Numbered from the stretch's first letter, positions 36,256 through 46,070 are shown. The stretch is DNA of 64,000 nt from Leptolyngbya sp. SIO1E4 (GCA_010672825.2 JAAHFU020000007.1:1-64000), one strand, 5' to 3'. The notes: generated from the letters alone by a model not told the origin. Numbers and translations are program-made.

Positions 36256-37517
36256 CCGTCCCTAAACTTGAGGCGGTGGCGATGATTAACCACAGATTCC
36301 ACAATGCCCAAAGCCATAAAGTTGGTTAGCAGCGCTGATCGCCCGTAACTGAGCCAAGGGAGCGGAATGCCGGTTACGGGGGCCAGGCCAATCGTCATGC
36401 CAATGTTGACAATTACTTGGAAGATCAGCATTGAGAAAACCCCGATCGCCAGCAAAGAACCGAAGTTATCTTTTGCGTTCTGGGCAATGATGACGAGTCG
36501 CAGACAGATAAACCAGAATGCTGCCACCACTGCGATCGCCCCCATGAACCCCCACTCTTCGCCAATGGCTGAAAAGATAAAGTCTGTATGCTGTTCAGGA
36601 ATAAAGTTGAGTTGTGTTTGTGTGCCTTGATAGAGGCCGCGCCCCCAAAGACGCCCTGAACCAATGGCAATCGTTGACTGTATTAGGTGGTACCCGCCCC
36701 CTAGGGGGTCTTTATCCGGGTCTAAAAATAAAATCAGACGATCCTTTTGATAGTCCTTCAATAGCCCCCACAAAATCTCACCCAACTTACCGGAGACCAA
36801 GTTGAGTGCGGTTGCTGAGACCGTGCTAAACAAACGCCATGGCAACGTTTTCCAGGCAATGAGGCCCATGGCAAGGGACCATATCAGCCATACCGGCAGC
36901 AAGAAATGAAACGCAATGGCTGCCACCAAAGGCGAAATCATCAGCACCAGCCAACCTGGGTTGACATTGGCCCAATAGAGCATGCCTAAGGTAATGGCCC
37001 CGAATACCAGGGATGTGCCTAAATCGGGCTGAATGAACACTAAAATCCAGGGGACGCCTGCGATCGCAAGCGCCCTGAACATGCCCAGTAGAGTTGTCGA
37101 TGAGGGATGTCGGAGCAGGGAGGCTAGCGTAATAATCAACCCTAGTTTGGCGAACTCTGATGGCTGGACGTTAAACCCAAAAATTGTGATCCACCGTTGG
37201 GCCCCCAACCCTGCGGTTCCTACAAAAATGACAGCAATCAGGGCCAGGTTAATCAGAACGTAGATGACCCACTGCCACTGCAGCAGTCTTTCATAGCGAA
37301 TGCGCGCTATCCACAGGGCTAGCCCACAGCCGATGATCCCCAAAATAAAATGATTCCAACCATAGACTGTGGCCTCTAGGTTGAGTTGAGTACTGGCGAT
37401 GACAACGCTGGCAAATGTCATGAGCAGAATGGGCATGAGGAAGAGCAGCCAGTCTAATTGCTGCCAGCCTTGCAGCCACCGTTTCCAGCTTGAGTTAATA
37501 CGAAAAGAACTGGCCAT
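36252..37517 (-). CDS. rodA: Rod-shape determining peptidoglycan glycosyltransferase RodA
   Basis: A 421-residue SEDS-family membrane enzyme that polymerises glycan strands for cell elongation. About ten membrane segments are visible, starting at [20 protein letters not shown]. Conserved parts: [70 protein letters not shown] and the end [20 protein letters not shown], including the catalytic-loop Asp in QPDLG. No PBP2 gene adjoins. It is downstream of mrp with a 132-bp gap and convergent with rlmN. Confidence 0.95.
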   Translation of the reverse strand: MASSFRINSSWKRWLQGWQQLDWLLFLMPILLMTFASVVIASTQLNLEATVYGWNHFILGIIGCGLALWIARIRYERLLQWQWVIYVLINLALIAVIFVGTAGLGAQRWITIFGFNVQPSEFAKLGLIITLASLLRHPSSTTLLGMFRALAIAGVPWILVFIQPDLGTSLVFGAITLGMLYWANVNPGWLVLMISPLVAAIAFHFLLPVWLIWSLAMGLIAWKTLPWRLFSTVSATALNLVSGKLGEILWGLLKDYQKDRLILFLDPDKDPLGGGYHLIQSTIAIGSGRLWGRGLYQGTQTQLNFIPEQHTDFIFSAIGEEWGFMGAIAVVAAFWFICLRLVIIAQNAKDNFGSLLAIGVFSMLIFQVIVNIGMTIGLAPVTGIPLPWLSYGRSALLTNFMALGIVESVVNHRHRLKFRDG

Positions 37518-37649
37518 ACAGAACTCTGCCTATCCAATCTGTCAGGGGTTACACAAAGGACTCAACGTCTGCATCCTTCGAGCATTAGGGGGTATTAGGA
37601 TTGTTTTCCTGGCCCAACCCAGGAAGGTCAGGATGATTTTTGCCCCGGT

Positions 37650-38717
37650 TTATGAGGTTAACGCCGCCACAGACACTTTAGCGGCCACAGTCTTAGCAAT
37701 TGCCGTCAGCGCCTTGGCCGAGGCCGATTCAGGATGTTCAACCACAATGGGTAGCCCGCGATCGCCCCCTTGGCGGACATCCATCTCTAGCGGCACAGAC
37801 CCCAATAAGGGCACCCCTAATTCTTGGGCTGTTTTCTCGCCACCGCCGGAGCCGAAAATGTCGTATCGCTTATCCGGCATATCGGGTGGGATGAAATAGC
37901 TCATATTCTCCACAATGCCTAACACGGGCACCTGTAGCTGTTGGAACATACGCAACCCTCGGCGCGCATCCGACAGGGCAACGGCCTGAGGCGTTGTGAC
38001 GATGACTGCACCAGCCATCGGAACGGCCTGGGCTAAGGTGAGTTGCGCATCGCCTGTCCCCGGTGGCATGTCCACCACCAGATAGTCTAAATCGCCCCAC
38101 TGCACCTGATAGAGAAACTGACGAATGACCCCATTGAGCATAGGGCCACGCCAGACAACAGGCTGATCGCGATCGATCAAAAAGCCCATCGACACCATTT
38201 TGACGCCGTGGTTAAAGGCCGGTTCTAGAACCTCACCCTGCTCGCCCTGGCGAACCATTACCCCAGCATCGGCCAACCCCAGCATCGTAGGGGCATTAGG
38301 CCCATAGATATCGGCATCGATCAGCCCTACTTTGGCCCCTGCTTGGGCCAGGGTCACCGCGATACTGACCGCTACCGTGCTTTTTCCAACGCCGCCCTTG
38401 CCACTGGAAACGGCCAGAATATTTTTTACCCCGTCAATGCCCTGGCGATCAGGCAACGCTTTTTGTTGAGGGGTCTCAGCGGTTACATCCACATCGATAG
38501 ATTTGACCCCAGGCAGCTGACGCACTGCTTTCTCACAGTCTTCTACGATGAATTCCCGTAGGGGGCAGGCAGGCGTCGTGAGCACCAATGTGAAGCTTAC
38601 CGCCCCATCATCAATGGTGACATTTCGAATCATATTCAGCTCGACCAGGCTCTTTTGCAGTTCAGGGTCTTGAACTGGTCGCAGCACGTCAAGTATTGAG
38701 GAGGCATCCAAGGTCAT
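37650..38717 (-). CDS. mrp: Mrp/ApbC family iron-sulfur carrier P-loop ATPase
   Basis: A 355-residue Fe-S cluster carrier. The N-terminal MIP18/DUF59 domain (about 5-82) has TTPACPLREFIVED with the conserved Cys. The P-loop ATPase has a deviant Walker A AVSSGKGGVGKSTV (about 102-115), GLIDADIYGPNAPTML, and VVDMPPGTGDAQLT. The usual C-terminal CxxC that binds the cluster is absent: after ENMSYFIPP there is DMPDKRYDIFGSGGGEKT. My recollection is that cyanobacterial homologues also lack it. It lies upstream of rodA. Confidence 0.92.
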   Translation of the reverse strand: MTLDASSILDVLRPVQDPELQKSLVELNMIRNVTIDDGAVSFTLVLTTPACPLREFIVEDCEKAVRQLPGVKSIDVDVTAETPQQKALPDRQGIDGVKNILAVSSGKGGVGKSTVAVSIAVTLAQAGAKVGLIDADIYGPNAPTMLGLADAGVMVRQGEQGEVLEPAFNHGVKMVSMGFLIDRDQPVVWRGPMLNGVIRQFLYQVQWGDLDYLVVDMPPGTGDAQLTLAQAVPMAGAVIVTTPQAVALSDARRGLRMFQQLQVPVLGIVENMSYFIPPDMPDKRYDIFGSGGGEKTAQELGVPLLGSVPLEMDVRQGGDRGLPIVVEHPESASAKALTAIAKTVAAKVSVAALTS

Positions 38718-38846
38718 AGCGACTCAGGTAAAGCAGCAGAAAGAAACGTTTACAAAGGGATGCAGTTATCCACCAATGTATTTAACTAATCTTAAGGCGT
38801 CAGCTGCGACCTATGGGTAAAAACCTTGAAGCTAGTTAATTGACAA

Positions 38847-39386
38847 CTACCAGGCTTCAGAATTGGAGCGGGATTTGGACAAAGCTTTGGCAGCTGCCTG
38901 TTCAGCCGCTGCGGCGATCGCCGCTGCCACTTGAGCTGCGTAGGGTTTCAACACCGACCACACCACTGGGGAGAGCCATCCTCGCAGCATAATCGAGTAA
39001 GAGACCCGAGTGCCCCACACGGTTGACTCCAGCCGATAAATGACGCGTTCTTCTAGCCCCGGCACCGGAAACAGGCGGACACTCAACAGTTCCTGCGGTA
39101 ACACGCGTTCCACAAAGATTCTGACAGGAACCGGAAACCATCGGGGAATGACCCGATAGATGAGACCCGGTTTTGCCGTTAACCCGCGCGGGGCATCGGT
39201 ACTGTTGATCATCGGGTGCCAAGACATGTCTGCCAGGTTAGTCAGCACCTGCCAAAGGGTTTCCACAGAGGCTGTACTGAGTACCTGATAGGTTCTGTTG
39301 AAGCGATGTTTAGGACGGTTCTGTTCCGAACCCATACGCTGCGGCTCAGAAGTGCGCTGCCTGAAAAGAAACCGGAAAGCTTTCAT
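38847..39386 (-). CDS. SRPBCC family protein
   Basis: A 179-residue protein with a START/polyketide-cyclase-like fold: QVLSTASVETLWQVLTNLADMSWHPMINS, the VERVLPQELLSVRLFP strand and a long C-terminal helix region (PYAAQVAAAIAAAAEQAAAKAL). SRPBCC proteins have a deep hydrophobic cavity for lipids or aromatic compounds; the ligand cannot be inferred. The basic N-terminus (about 30 residues) has no signal peptide. Located 129 bp upstream of mrp on the same strand. Confidence 0.8.
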   Translation of the reverse strand: MKAFRFLFRQRTSEPQRMGSEQNRPKHRFNRTYQVLSTASVETLWQVLTNLADMSWHPMINSTDAPRGLTAKPGLIYRVIPRWFPVPVRIFVERVLPQELLSVRLFPVPGLEERVIYRLESTVWGTRVSYSIMLRGWLSPVVWSVLKPYAAQVAAAIAAAAEQAAAKALSKSRSNSEAW

Positions 39387-39816
39387 AGCACTAAGGGAGA
39401 AGACGATGGAACTCGAACGAGAGGTTCATGGGCGTTTCAGGATGTAGAGAGCAGAGGGAAGGTCGCTGTTGTCCGGGTGCTAAAGCCGCTAATGCGCTGC
39501 TTTACTCTGACGATCTAGAAAAGGGTCTAAGAATCTACAGAAGCGGAGTGCCTGAAAAGATAGATGTTTCTAATGATTGATAGTCATACTGATTTAGAAG
39601 AATCCTGTCTTAAAAATTAAGGCTTCTCAATATGGAGAAATGTTTTCTAGGCAAGATTTAGAACTCAATTCACGGTAGTGTGAGAATCGCTGTTTTTGAA
39701 GTGTGACACACTCATCTGAGATTCGCAGCGAACGGTATCCCCTCAGCGTTTAAATGCCGGGGAACGTCATTAGCATTGAGTGATGCAATAGACTTGCTGG
39801 TTAGGATTGTCACCGT
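39387..39816. other. Intergenic region upstream of hemF
   Basis: This 430-bp spacer separates the divergent SRPBCC and hemF genes. Near 39400-39430 the sequence GACGATGGAACTCGAAC looks like the complement of a tRNA 3-prime end, but the T-stem does not pair and no acceptor partner is found, so it is at most a decayed fragment. Otherwise A/T-rich promoter sequence with no gene. Confidence 0.4.
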
Positions 39817-40866
39817 ATGACTACTTCTTCTGCACCCAACATTGATCAGTCTTCTACCTCGACGGCTTGCCCACCTCCGACAGACTCCCGCGATCGCGTC
39901 CGTGACTGGATGCAGTCTATCCAAGACCGTATCTGTCAGGGGTTAGAGACCTTAGATAAAGAAGCCACCTTTCAGCAGGATCAATGGGAGCGTCCAGAAG
40001 GGGGTGGGGGTCGTTCACGGGTAATGAAACAGGGGCGGATTTTTGAGCAGGGGGGCGTTAACTTCTCAGAAGTCTGGGGCAAGCAGTTGCCGCCCTCTAT
40101 CTTGGTGCAGCGTCCCGAAGCAGCGGGCCACGGTTTTTACGCCACGGGGACTTCTATGGTGCTGCATCCCCGCAGCCCTTACATCCCAACCGTTCACTTA
40201 AACTATCGTTACTTTGAAGCTGGCCCAGTGTGGTGGTTTGGCGGGGGGATTGACCTAACTCCCTACTATCCCTTTCTTGAGGATGTGCAGCACTTCCACC
40301 GCACGCTAAAAAAAGCCTGCGATAATCATTATCCTGAGTATTATCCAGCCTTTAAGCACTGGTGTGACGAATATTTCTATCTGAAGCACCGGCACGAAAC
40401 CCGGGGAGTTGGCGGCATCTTTTTTGATTATCAAGATGGTCGAGGTGAACTTTACCGAGGCCCCGACAGTGACGGGAAGGCTGCCCAGTACAGTCAGCAG
40501 GTGGGTGAGCTGCCCCAGCGTAGCTGGGAAGACCTCTTTAGCTTTGTACAGGATTGCGGTGAGGCTTTCTTACCCGCTTACCTGCCGATCGCTGAGAAGC
40601 ATCAGGACAAAACCTACGGCGATCACGAGCGTCAGTTCCAGCTCTATCGTCGAGGTCGCTACGTAGAGTTCAACCTGGTGTATGACCGGGGCACCATCTT
40701 TGGGCTACAAACGAACGGGCGGACAGAATCAATTCTGATGTCTTTGCCCCCGCTGGTGCGTTGGGAATATAGCTACCAGCCAGAAGCCAATACTCCAGAG
40801 GCCAGTCTTTACGAAACGTTCTTAAAACCTCAAGACTGGTTGGCCCAAGATGGGCCTCAGGGGTAA
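39817..40866 (+). CDS. hemF: Oxygen-dependent coproporphyrinogen-III oxidase
   Basis: A 349-residue enzyme that uses O2 to convert coproporphyrinogen III to protoporphyrinogen IX for haem and chlorophyll. Signatures: [78 protein letters not shown] and [34 protein letters not shown]. Residues 1-30 are a variable leader rich in Ser/Thr. The GIDE-domain gene starts 43 bp downstream and may be cotranscribed. Confidence 0.96.
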   Translation: MTTSSAPNIDQSSTSTACPPPTDSRDRVRDWMQSIQDRICQGLETLDKEATFQQDQWERPEGGGGRSRVMKQGRIFEQGGVNFSEVWGKQLPPSILVQRPEAAGHGFYATGTSMVLHPRSPYIPTVHLNYRYFEAGPVWWFGGGIDLTPYYPFLEDVQHFHRTLKKACDNHYPEYYPAFKHWCDEYFYLKHRHETRGVGGIFFDYQDGRGELYRGPDSDGKAAQYSQQVGELPQRSWEDLFSFVQDCGEAFLPAYLPIAEKHQDKTYGDHERQFQLYRRGRYVEFNLVYDRGTIFGLQTNGRTESILMSLPPLVRWEYSYQPEANTPEASLYETFLKPQDWLAQDGPQG

Positions 40867-40909
40867 GTACACTGAAAGGGTATTTCCGCCCCAATTCTGC
40901 TAACTGGTG

Positions 40910-41641
40910 ATGGTTCTTTCCGGCATTATTCTCTTGATTGCAGGCATTGTCCTGTTCTTTGTTCAGCGCCATCAAAACCAAAAAGTTTTCAGTCTTAAAT
41001 CAGCTCGCCCTATGTCAGCCGCTGCCCTGTCAGAAACTGCTGGGGCCGTGGCTGATGAGATTGGTGGAGGCAGTTGGCGAGACTATGTAAAGCTCTGGGG
41101 TGAAGTGGTTGTCGATCGCCCGTTACATTCGGAACATAAGGGGGAGGCGTGCGTTCACTACGTTTCAAAAGTCATCCGAGAATATGAGACCACTGAAATT
41201 ACCCAAACGGACAGTGGTACGTCTAAAACTGAGCGTCGGCGCAAATCTGAAACCATCACAAATAACCAGCGATCGATTCCCTTCTGGCTTCGAGATCGCA
41301 CCGGTACGGTAAAAGTCAACCTTGAAGGAGCCGCCATTGAAACTCTCTCAATATTGGATGAGTTTCGTCCTCAGCACTCAGGAAATACCCTCGGCTATCG
41401 CTATCAAGAATCGGTTTTGCCAGTGGGGCGAAATGTCTTAATTGTTGGAGCCGTGAGTGACTTGACGGGAGAGGTGATTATTGGCAAACCCGTTCAATCT
41501 GCCCATAAATACATTATTTCTCTCAGGGATGAAGAAGCTCTAACGGCAACCATCTCACGCCACGCCAAAATTAGCTTCTACGCGATGCTCGGGTGCCTGG
41601 GGCTCGGTATCGTGGTCTTGATTTTGGGCATCCTTGATTAA
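40910..41641 (+). CDS. GIDE-domain (E3 ubiquitin ligase-like) membrane protein
   Basis: A 243-residue protein with a membrane helix at each end (about 3-18 and 217-240), the same topology as mitochondrial/chloroplast MUL1-SP1 proteins. The middle matches the BAM/GIDE domain: LWGEVVVDRPLHSEHKGEACVHYVSKVIREYE, then PFWLRDRTGTVKVNLEGAAIE and RYQESVLPVGRNVLIVGAVSD. No RING finger is present, so ligase activity is not expected; prokaryotic members are of unknown function. ATG 40910 follows a GTG codon that could also be used. Gene follows hemF closely. Confidence 0.85.
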   Translation: MVLSGIILLIAGIVLFFVQRHQNQKVFSLKSARPMSAAALSETAGAVADEIGGGSWRDYVKLWGEVVVDRPLHSEHKGEACVHYVSKVIREYETTEITQTDSGTSKTERRRKSETITNNQRSIPFWLRDRTGTVKVNLEGAAIETLSILDEFRPQHSGNTLGYRYQESVLPVGRNVLIVGAVSDLTGEVIIGKPVQSAHKYIISLRDEEALTATISRHAKISFYAMLGCLGLGIVVLILGILD

Positions 41642-42064
41642 CGGTGCTTCATATTTTGTCAGGAAAATTGCTGGTGTTTAACAGCAATCCTGCCCTACAG
41701 AGTCGCGTAACTTTTCCAGGATGTAACGCTTAATGAAGAATAGAGTCTCTGCCTGCAGGATTGTCTGGGCAGACGCTCGAAAAATCACGGAAAACTTTAG
41801 TGAAAGATCAGTGTGGCGTTTAGCCGAATCGAAGTATATTTGACGAACACTGGTTGGATTTTCTCTTTATAAGTTTTACGAAAGTGTTTTTTCAATAAGG
41901 CTGAATAAGAGGAAAGGGCTACAGACGCTTAGATTCGTTATATGTAGGTTAAGTGAAACACCAAATTGGTGTGGCAGGGTTGATTTCTACAAGGCTTTTG
42001 AGTCAGTACTGTAATCATTGCTTGTTGCCACTGCCCTTTATCGTCCATCAGTGTGTGAGCCATT
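41642..42064. other. Intergenic region upstream of roadblock-like gene
   Basis: This 423-bp spacer between two plus-strand genes is A/T-rich and must contain the promoter of the 42065 gene. No repeat, hairpin with T-tract, or RNA gene was recognised. Confidence 0.35.
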
Positions 42065-42478
42065 ATGGCAACTTTGACAGCGTCCTCTCCGCAGACTGAC
42101 TTGACCCGGATAGCTAAAACGACACTCAAAATTACAGATGTCTTGGGTGTGGCAATTTTTGATGTGAATGGTCTACCCCGTGAATATTTCATCACGGAGG
42201 AGAATCCGAGTACCGGTTGGGTTCAGATTGTGTTTCAAGCCCTGGGTCTGCGATCGCTACTGGCTTCTTCTCTAGAATTAGAAGGGTTTCAGCGAATTGC
42301 GATTCGCCTTGAAGAAACCACCATCATGGTGGTGCGGCGTCGTCATGACTACATTGCGCTGCAAATTAAAGGTATGCTCGTCCTCGACCAAAAAGCTGAT
42401 AGCGATCGCTTCATGGGGATGATTAATGCTTTAGATCCTGCCAAGCTTAAGGATCACGACCATTTTAAGGTGGCTTAA
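42065..42478 (+). CDS. Roadblock/LC7-like small protein
   Basis: A 137-residue protein. Its pattern LTRIAKTTLKITDVLGVAIFDVNGLPREYFITEE, LGLRSLLASSLELEGFQRIAIRLEETTIMVVRRRHDYIALQIK resembles roadblock/LC7-fold proteins, which often partner small GTPases (MglB-like) in cell polarity or motility, but no MglA-type gene is nearby. No signal or membrane segment. Its TAA stop shares bases with the stop of the opposite carotenoid-oxygenase gene (TTAA at 42475-42478). Assignment is by fold-level pattern only. Confidence 0.65.
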   Translation: MATLTASSPQTDLTRIAKTTLKITDVLGVAIFDVNGLPREYFITEENPSTGWVQIVFQALGLRSLLASSLELEGFQRIAIRLEETTIMVVRRRHDYIALQIKGMLVLDQKADSDRFMGMINALDPAKLKDHDHFKVA

Positions 42479-43908
42479 CCGGGCTTCCAGGTGCCGTGAA
42501 AGCTGTGGGGAATGACGCTCGGTAGCTGCAGGCGACAAATGGGTTCATCTGTAAGGCGATCGCTGTTATAAATCCAGAGTTCGCTTTGGTGAGCATTGCC
42601 GTCATACACAACAGTTAATACCCAACCCGTGGCAGAAGCGTTGTGGTTAGCCACATAGACCGGTTCGGAAGGGTAGCGATCTGCCCCCGCTTCGGCAACC
42701 GTGAGGGCAGCCGTCTCGGGGTCAAATTGAGCGATCGCGCCAAATAATTCTTCCGTGTGGTCTGTACCCGGCGCGTGGATTGATAAATAGGTAGGGGCCG
42801 CCGCCACCGCCTTGTCTGCTTGTATATAGGGGAATTCGCAGTGATGCTCTACTAAACAAGTTTGAGTGCGAACGCGGGCGGTTTTGGGATCAAGGCATAT
42901 TTGCCAGAGTTGCCCCACCGCAGGTGTCTGCAGTTGCCCAGAGGCCACTTCTTTAAGCTGCTGGTTTGTGGCAAAGTCTCGGTACCGCACGACTTCCATC
43001 ACCACATCCCCATCAGCGTTGACAAACCCCTTGCCAAAATGCCACTGAAACCAGGGGTCGGTGGAGTCTGAACTGACCACTTCCAGGGTGTCAGCATCGA
43101 CGACGACCAGTTGGGTACCCTGTTTCGGTTGCCACATCAAAGCATCGCTAAAGCTCCGGAAACCCAAAACCGCAGGCAGGGCGTTGAGCCGTACAGGCGG
43201 TACGCAAAATACCAGATAGCGATCGGCTAAAACAAAATCGTGGATGAGGGGAATGCCATTCAGGGGAATGCTTTGCTTCTGCTCAATTTGGCCGCTGGTA
43301 CCGCTGCGATAGAGATTAAGTGTGGCATTAGCCCCAGCTACAACGCCAAAGTTGAAAATATGCCCGGTTTGAGGATGTCGCTTGGGATGGGCCGAGTACG
43401 GCTCATCGCCGTCTAGCTGCCCCAAGGCATCTACCCCGGTTGTTTCTAGGGTATTGAGATCTAGACGATGGGGCCACCCCCCCTCCCACAAGGCAAGCAG
43501 TTTATCTGACGATGCCAAAACAGAGGTATTGCCCGCATTTTTAAGCTGGGATTGCCATCGCTGCCATAGGGGGCCGGGGGCCAGGCTGCCATAGCCACTG
43601 TAGAGAAACTGATCAACTTTGTCTTCTTCAACGTAGCCTGCCGATCTCACATAGCGATAGGTAGCTTGCGCTTGGCCGTCAGCAAAATGAACGGCCAATA
43701 CCGCCCCATCTCCGTCAAACCAGTGACCGACCCGCTGACCTTGTCGCTCTAAACGACCCGGGCCATTGCGATACAAGCTTCCCTGCAGCTCAGACGGTAC
43801 CGCCCCCGATAAGACTGATAGAGGTGTGAGGGGGAATTCTGTCGCTGGTTGGGCGATCGCCCGCGCCCAGGCTTTTTGCTGTACCGTCGCTGTCGTCCCC
43901 ACTGTCAT
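42475..43908 (-). CDS. Carotenoid cleavage oxygenase family protein
   Basis: A 477-residue RPE65/CCD-type Fe(II) dioxygenase that cleaves carotenoids or apocarotenoids to retinal-like aldehydes. N-terminus: SGAVPSELQGSLYRNGPGRLERQG, then HWFDGDGAVLAVHFADGQA. The four iron-binding His candidates lie in YSAHPKRHPQTGHIFNFG (first), PLIHDFVLADRYLVF (second), FQWHFGKGFVN (third) and the C-terminal SFHGTWKPG (fourth). It resembles cyanobacterial Diox1/ACO enzymes. Its stop overlaps that of the convergent gene by four bases. Confidence 0.92.
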   Translation of the reverse strand: MTVGTTATVQQKAWARAIAQPATEFPLTPLSVLSGAVPSELQGSLYRNGPGRLERQGQRVGHWFDGDGAVLAVHFADGQAQATYRYVRSAGYVEEDKVDQFLYSGYGSLAPGPLWQRWQSQLKNAGNTSVLASSDKLLALWEGGWPHRLDLNTLETTGVDALGQLDGDEPYSAHPKRHPQTGHIFNFGVVAGANATLNLYRSGTSGQIEQKQSIPLNGIPLIHDFVLADRYLVFCVPPVRLNALPAVLGFRSFSDALMWQPKQGTQLVVVDADTLEVVSSDSTDPWFQWHFGKGFVNADGDVVMEVVRYRDFATNQQLKEVASGQLQTPAVGQLWQICLDPKTARVRTQTCLVEHHCEFPYIQADKAVAAAPTYLSIHAPGTDHTEELFGAIAQFDPETAALTVAEAGADRYPSEPVYVANHNASATGWVLTVVYDGNAHQSELWIYNSDRLTDEPICRLQLPSVIPHSFHGTWKPG

Positions 43909-43954
43909 TATTTTGTGCTCGGATAATCGTTGGCTCTTTTTATTGTGAGGGATT

Positions 43955-44060
43955 TTGGGGAGAAGGGAGTAAGGGGGAGTGGGGAGTAAGGGGGAGATGG
44001 GGAGTGGTGAGTAGGCGTAGGCGTAGGGGAAGTTTTGAGTTTTGAGTTTTGAGTTTTGAA
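43955..44060. repeat. Purine-rich and TTTTGAG tandem simple repeats
   Basis: 43955-44030 is G/A-rich on the plus strand with repeated GGGGAGTAAGGGGGAG-like units and a GTAGGC doublet. It is followed by four tandem TTTTGAG/A units from 44033 to 44060. It lies between the carotenoid-oxygenase promoter and the end of ggt. Such strings are common spacer repeats in cyanobacteria; no function is inferred. Confidence 0.8.
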
Positions 44061-44123
44061 TTCTGTGCCTTAGAGTTCGTTTTCTGTTGAGGCCAAACTA
44101 TGACCTAAATAACGGGTCTGCCA

Positions 44124-45689
44124 TCATGCGATCGCGACGGCGCCTCCTCGGCGGATATCGCCTGCTCCGTGTAGTTGCCCATCTTCGGCGATCGCAACGG
44201 CATGAACCCCCCCAAAGAACATATTCTGCTGCTGCCAGGGCACCACTTCGGTTGTTTCTTCTGACTTAATCTGCTGGGCTGTCTGTAAGTCATAGCCGGG
44301 TTCGAGGTGCAGGACGCCTCGTTCCCAGTGGATGCGGGGGGCGGTGACGGCTGTCTCTAGGGGCATGCCAAAGTCCAGCATGTTAGAAACCACTTGCAAA
44401 ATGGCGGTACGAATGCGGTTGGAGCCGCCGGATCCCAACACGAGTTGGGGCTGATCGTTTCTCAGCACAATGGTGGGAGCCATCATGGAAGAAATGCGCT
44501 GGTTCGGTGCCCAGTGGTGAAACCCTTGGGGATGGAGATCTTCTTCGCCTAGCATGTTGTTAATCATGATGGCAGTGTCAGGAATGACATAGGAAGACCC
44601 TTCTCCGTTAGAGGTCGTGACGCTAGCAGCGTTGCCGTCGCTATCGATCACGCTTACTTGGGTAGTGCTGCCAAGTTTGTTGACTACCCCCTGCAAGGCT
44701 GCTTGATAGGGAGCAAGGTGAGATTTTGCTAAAAACTTATCGGCCACGTCGGTCTCGTATAGCCGTTTGTCGTAACCATCTCGTCTGGCTTCATTGGTCA
44801 GGGCCATAGCCTTGGTGAGATAGGTCAGGTGCTCTGCTGAACCTGGGTCAACTCCAGACAGATTCACCTGATTGAGCAATTTCAGGGCAAAGGCAATCAG
44901 CGTACCGCCAGAACTGGGGGGAGGATTGGTCAAAAATGTGGCGTTTTTATACTGCACAGTGAGAGGCTGGCGCTCAATTACCCGGTAACGTTTTAAGTCC
45001 TCCAGGGTCAGATATCCCCCATGAGCCTGGCAGTCGCGGGCAATTTGATGGGCGATCGCCCCTTCATAAAAGACCGATGCGCCCGCGTCTACAAATTGGG
45101 CCAGAGCCTTGGCCAAAGCAGGCATTTTTAAGGTATCTCCTGCAGTAAGCACCTGACCGCCTGAGGTGTAGAGGTCTCTGGCGGCTTCAGAGGCCATCAA
45201 AATGGGGTTTAGCAATTCAAAGCAATAGGCCAGAAAAGGATTCACGGTGATGCCTTTCTGGGCATGGTGCATGGCCGGTTCAGCGATCGCGGCGAGTGGC
45301 AGTCGCCCTAATCGCTGATGCACGTGGAGCAGCCCGGCTACGGCACCAGGCACCGCCATGGATCCCAGCCCGATATGGAACTCTTGCACCGTGTCGCCAA
45401 AGTTAGCCTGAATGGGGTAAAAGTTGGGCGCTTGGGGCAACTGATGGCTTCTAGGTGTCTGGGTGAAGAAGTCGAACAGGCAGTTTTTACCCCTGGCTGT
45501 ATGGGCCAGCAAGAACCCGCCGCCCCCTGCAGAGGTCAACACCGATTCCGTTACCCATGCGGTCATCACAGCGGCGATCGCAGCGTCAAAGGCGTTTCCC
45601 CCTTGCCTCAGGATCTCTGCCCCGGCAGCAGCCGTTAAGGGATGGCCTGCTGCCACTACACCTCGATAGGGCACGCTGAGATGAGCCAT
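44124..45689 (-). CDS. ggt: Gamma-glutamyltransferase
   Basis: A 521-residue Ntn-hydrolase proenzyme that transfers or hydrolyses gamma-glutamyl groups, as in glutathione breakdown. Autocleavage is expected before T342 in GSTTQVSVIDSDGNAAS, giving a large subunit (1-341) and small subunit. Other marks: AAAGAEILRQGGNAFDAAIAAV, GFLLAHT, GSMAVPGAVAGLL, PPPSSGGTL, and GEGSSYVIP, NNMLGEED, LGSGGSNRIRTAILQVVSNML. No signal peptide is evident, unlike E. coli GGT, so it may be cytoplasmic. Last gene of the GGDEF-nagA group. Confidence 0.93.
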   Translation of the reverse strand: MAHLSVPYRGVVAAGHPLTAAAGAEILRQGGNAFDAAIAAVMTAWVTESVLTSAGGGGFLLAHTARGKNCLFDFFTQTPRSHQLPQAPNFYPIQANFGDTVQEFHIGLGSMAVPGAVAGLLHVHQRLGRLPLAAIAEPAMHHAQKGITVNPFLAYCFELLNPILMASEAARDLYTSGGQVLTAGDTLKMPALAKALAQFVDAGASVFYEGAIAHQIARDCQAHGGYLTLEDLKRYRVIERQPLTVQYKNATFLTNPPPSSGGTLIAFALKLLNQVNLSGVDPGSAEHLTYLTKAMALTNEARRDGYDKRLYETDVADKFLAKSHLAPYQAALQGVVNKLGSTTQVSVIDSDGNAASVTTSNGEGSSYVIPDTAIMINNMLGEEDLHPQGFHHWAPNQRISSMMAPTIVLRNDQPQLVLGSGGSNRIRTAILQVVSNMLDFGMPLETAVTAPRIHWERGVLHLEPGYDLQTAQQIKSEETTEVVPWQQQNMFFGGVHAVAIAEDGQLHGAGDIRRGGAVAIA

Positions 45690-45764
45690 AGCTGTTCTTT
45701 TTACTTCAACTTAATAACAGGTGCCCTTTACTTTACCTGCTTGCCTAAACCACGGGTAGCCATC

Positions 45765-46070
45765 TTACTCAGGGCGGTCAAAACAGGCCGGGGGAACGCT
45801 AGCGAGTTGATTAACCGCGGTGTAAGCCCAATGTTCAGGCAGTACATCTGAAAAAGCAGAGGCAAATTGTCCAGGTGGGCAGACGAGGGCGGGCTGAGGA
45901 TCGGCGGGAACCCCTGGCTCGGGGGGCTGTTCGAGGGGCATTTCGGGTTCCGTCATTGCCGGGCTTTCAGGTTCCTCAGAGGCCTGCACCGGCGGTATTG
46001 CACTGGTTAAAGGTAGCAGACTAGCAACGCTGATGACTCCTACGGGTAAGAGATGCTTGATCATTTTCAT
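45765..46070 (-). CDS. Short exported protein with partial SLH motif
   Basis: A 101-residue protein. A signal peptide (MKMIKHLLPVGVISVASLLPL, cleavage near VQA/SEE) is followed by an acidic Pro/Glu-rich linker and a C-terminal piece, SAFSDVLPEHWAYTAVNQLAS, matching the first part of an S-layer homology (SLH) domain that binds cell-wall polymer. The protein ends before a full SLH domain, so it is either a truncated S-layer protein or a short wall-binding form. ATG 46070 is used; longer frames start with TTG inside nagA. Lies between nagA and ggt. Confidence 0.65.
   Translation of the reverse strand: MKMIKHLLPVGVISVASLLPLTSAIPPVQASEEPESPAMTEPEMPLEQPPEPGVPADPQPALVCPPGQFASAFSDVLPEHWAYTAVNQLASVPPACFDRPE

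Noticed and set aside
39393-39470. Sequence resembling the complement of a tRNA 3-prime end (GACGATGGAACTCGAAC)
   Set aside because: The T-stem does not pair, no matching acceptor strand or anticodon arm is found, so it is not a functional tRNA.
43955-44060. G-rich and TTTTGAG repeats as a possible origin or attachment site
   Set aside because: No DnaA-box cluster, integrase gene or target duplication is visible; simple repeats explain it.
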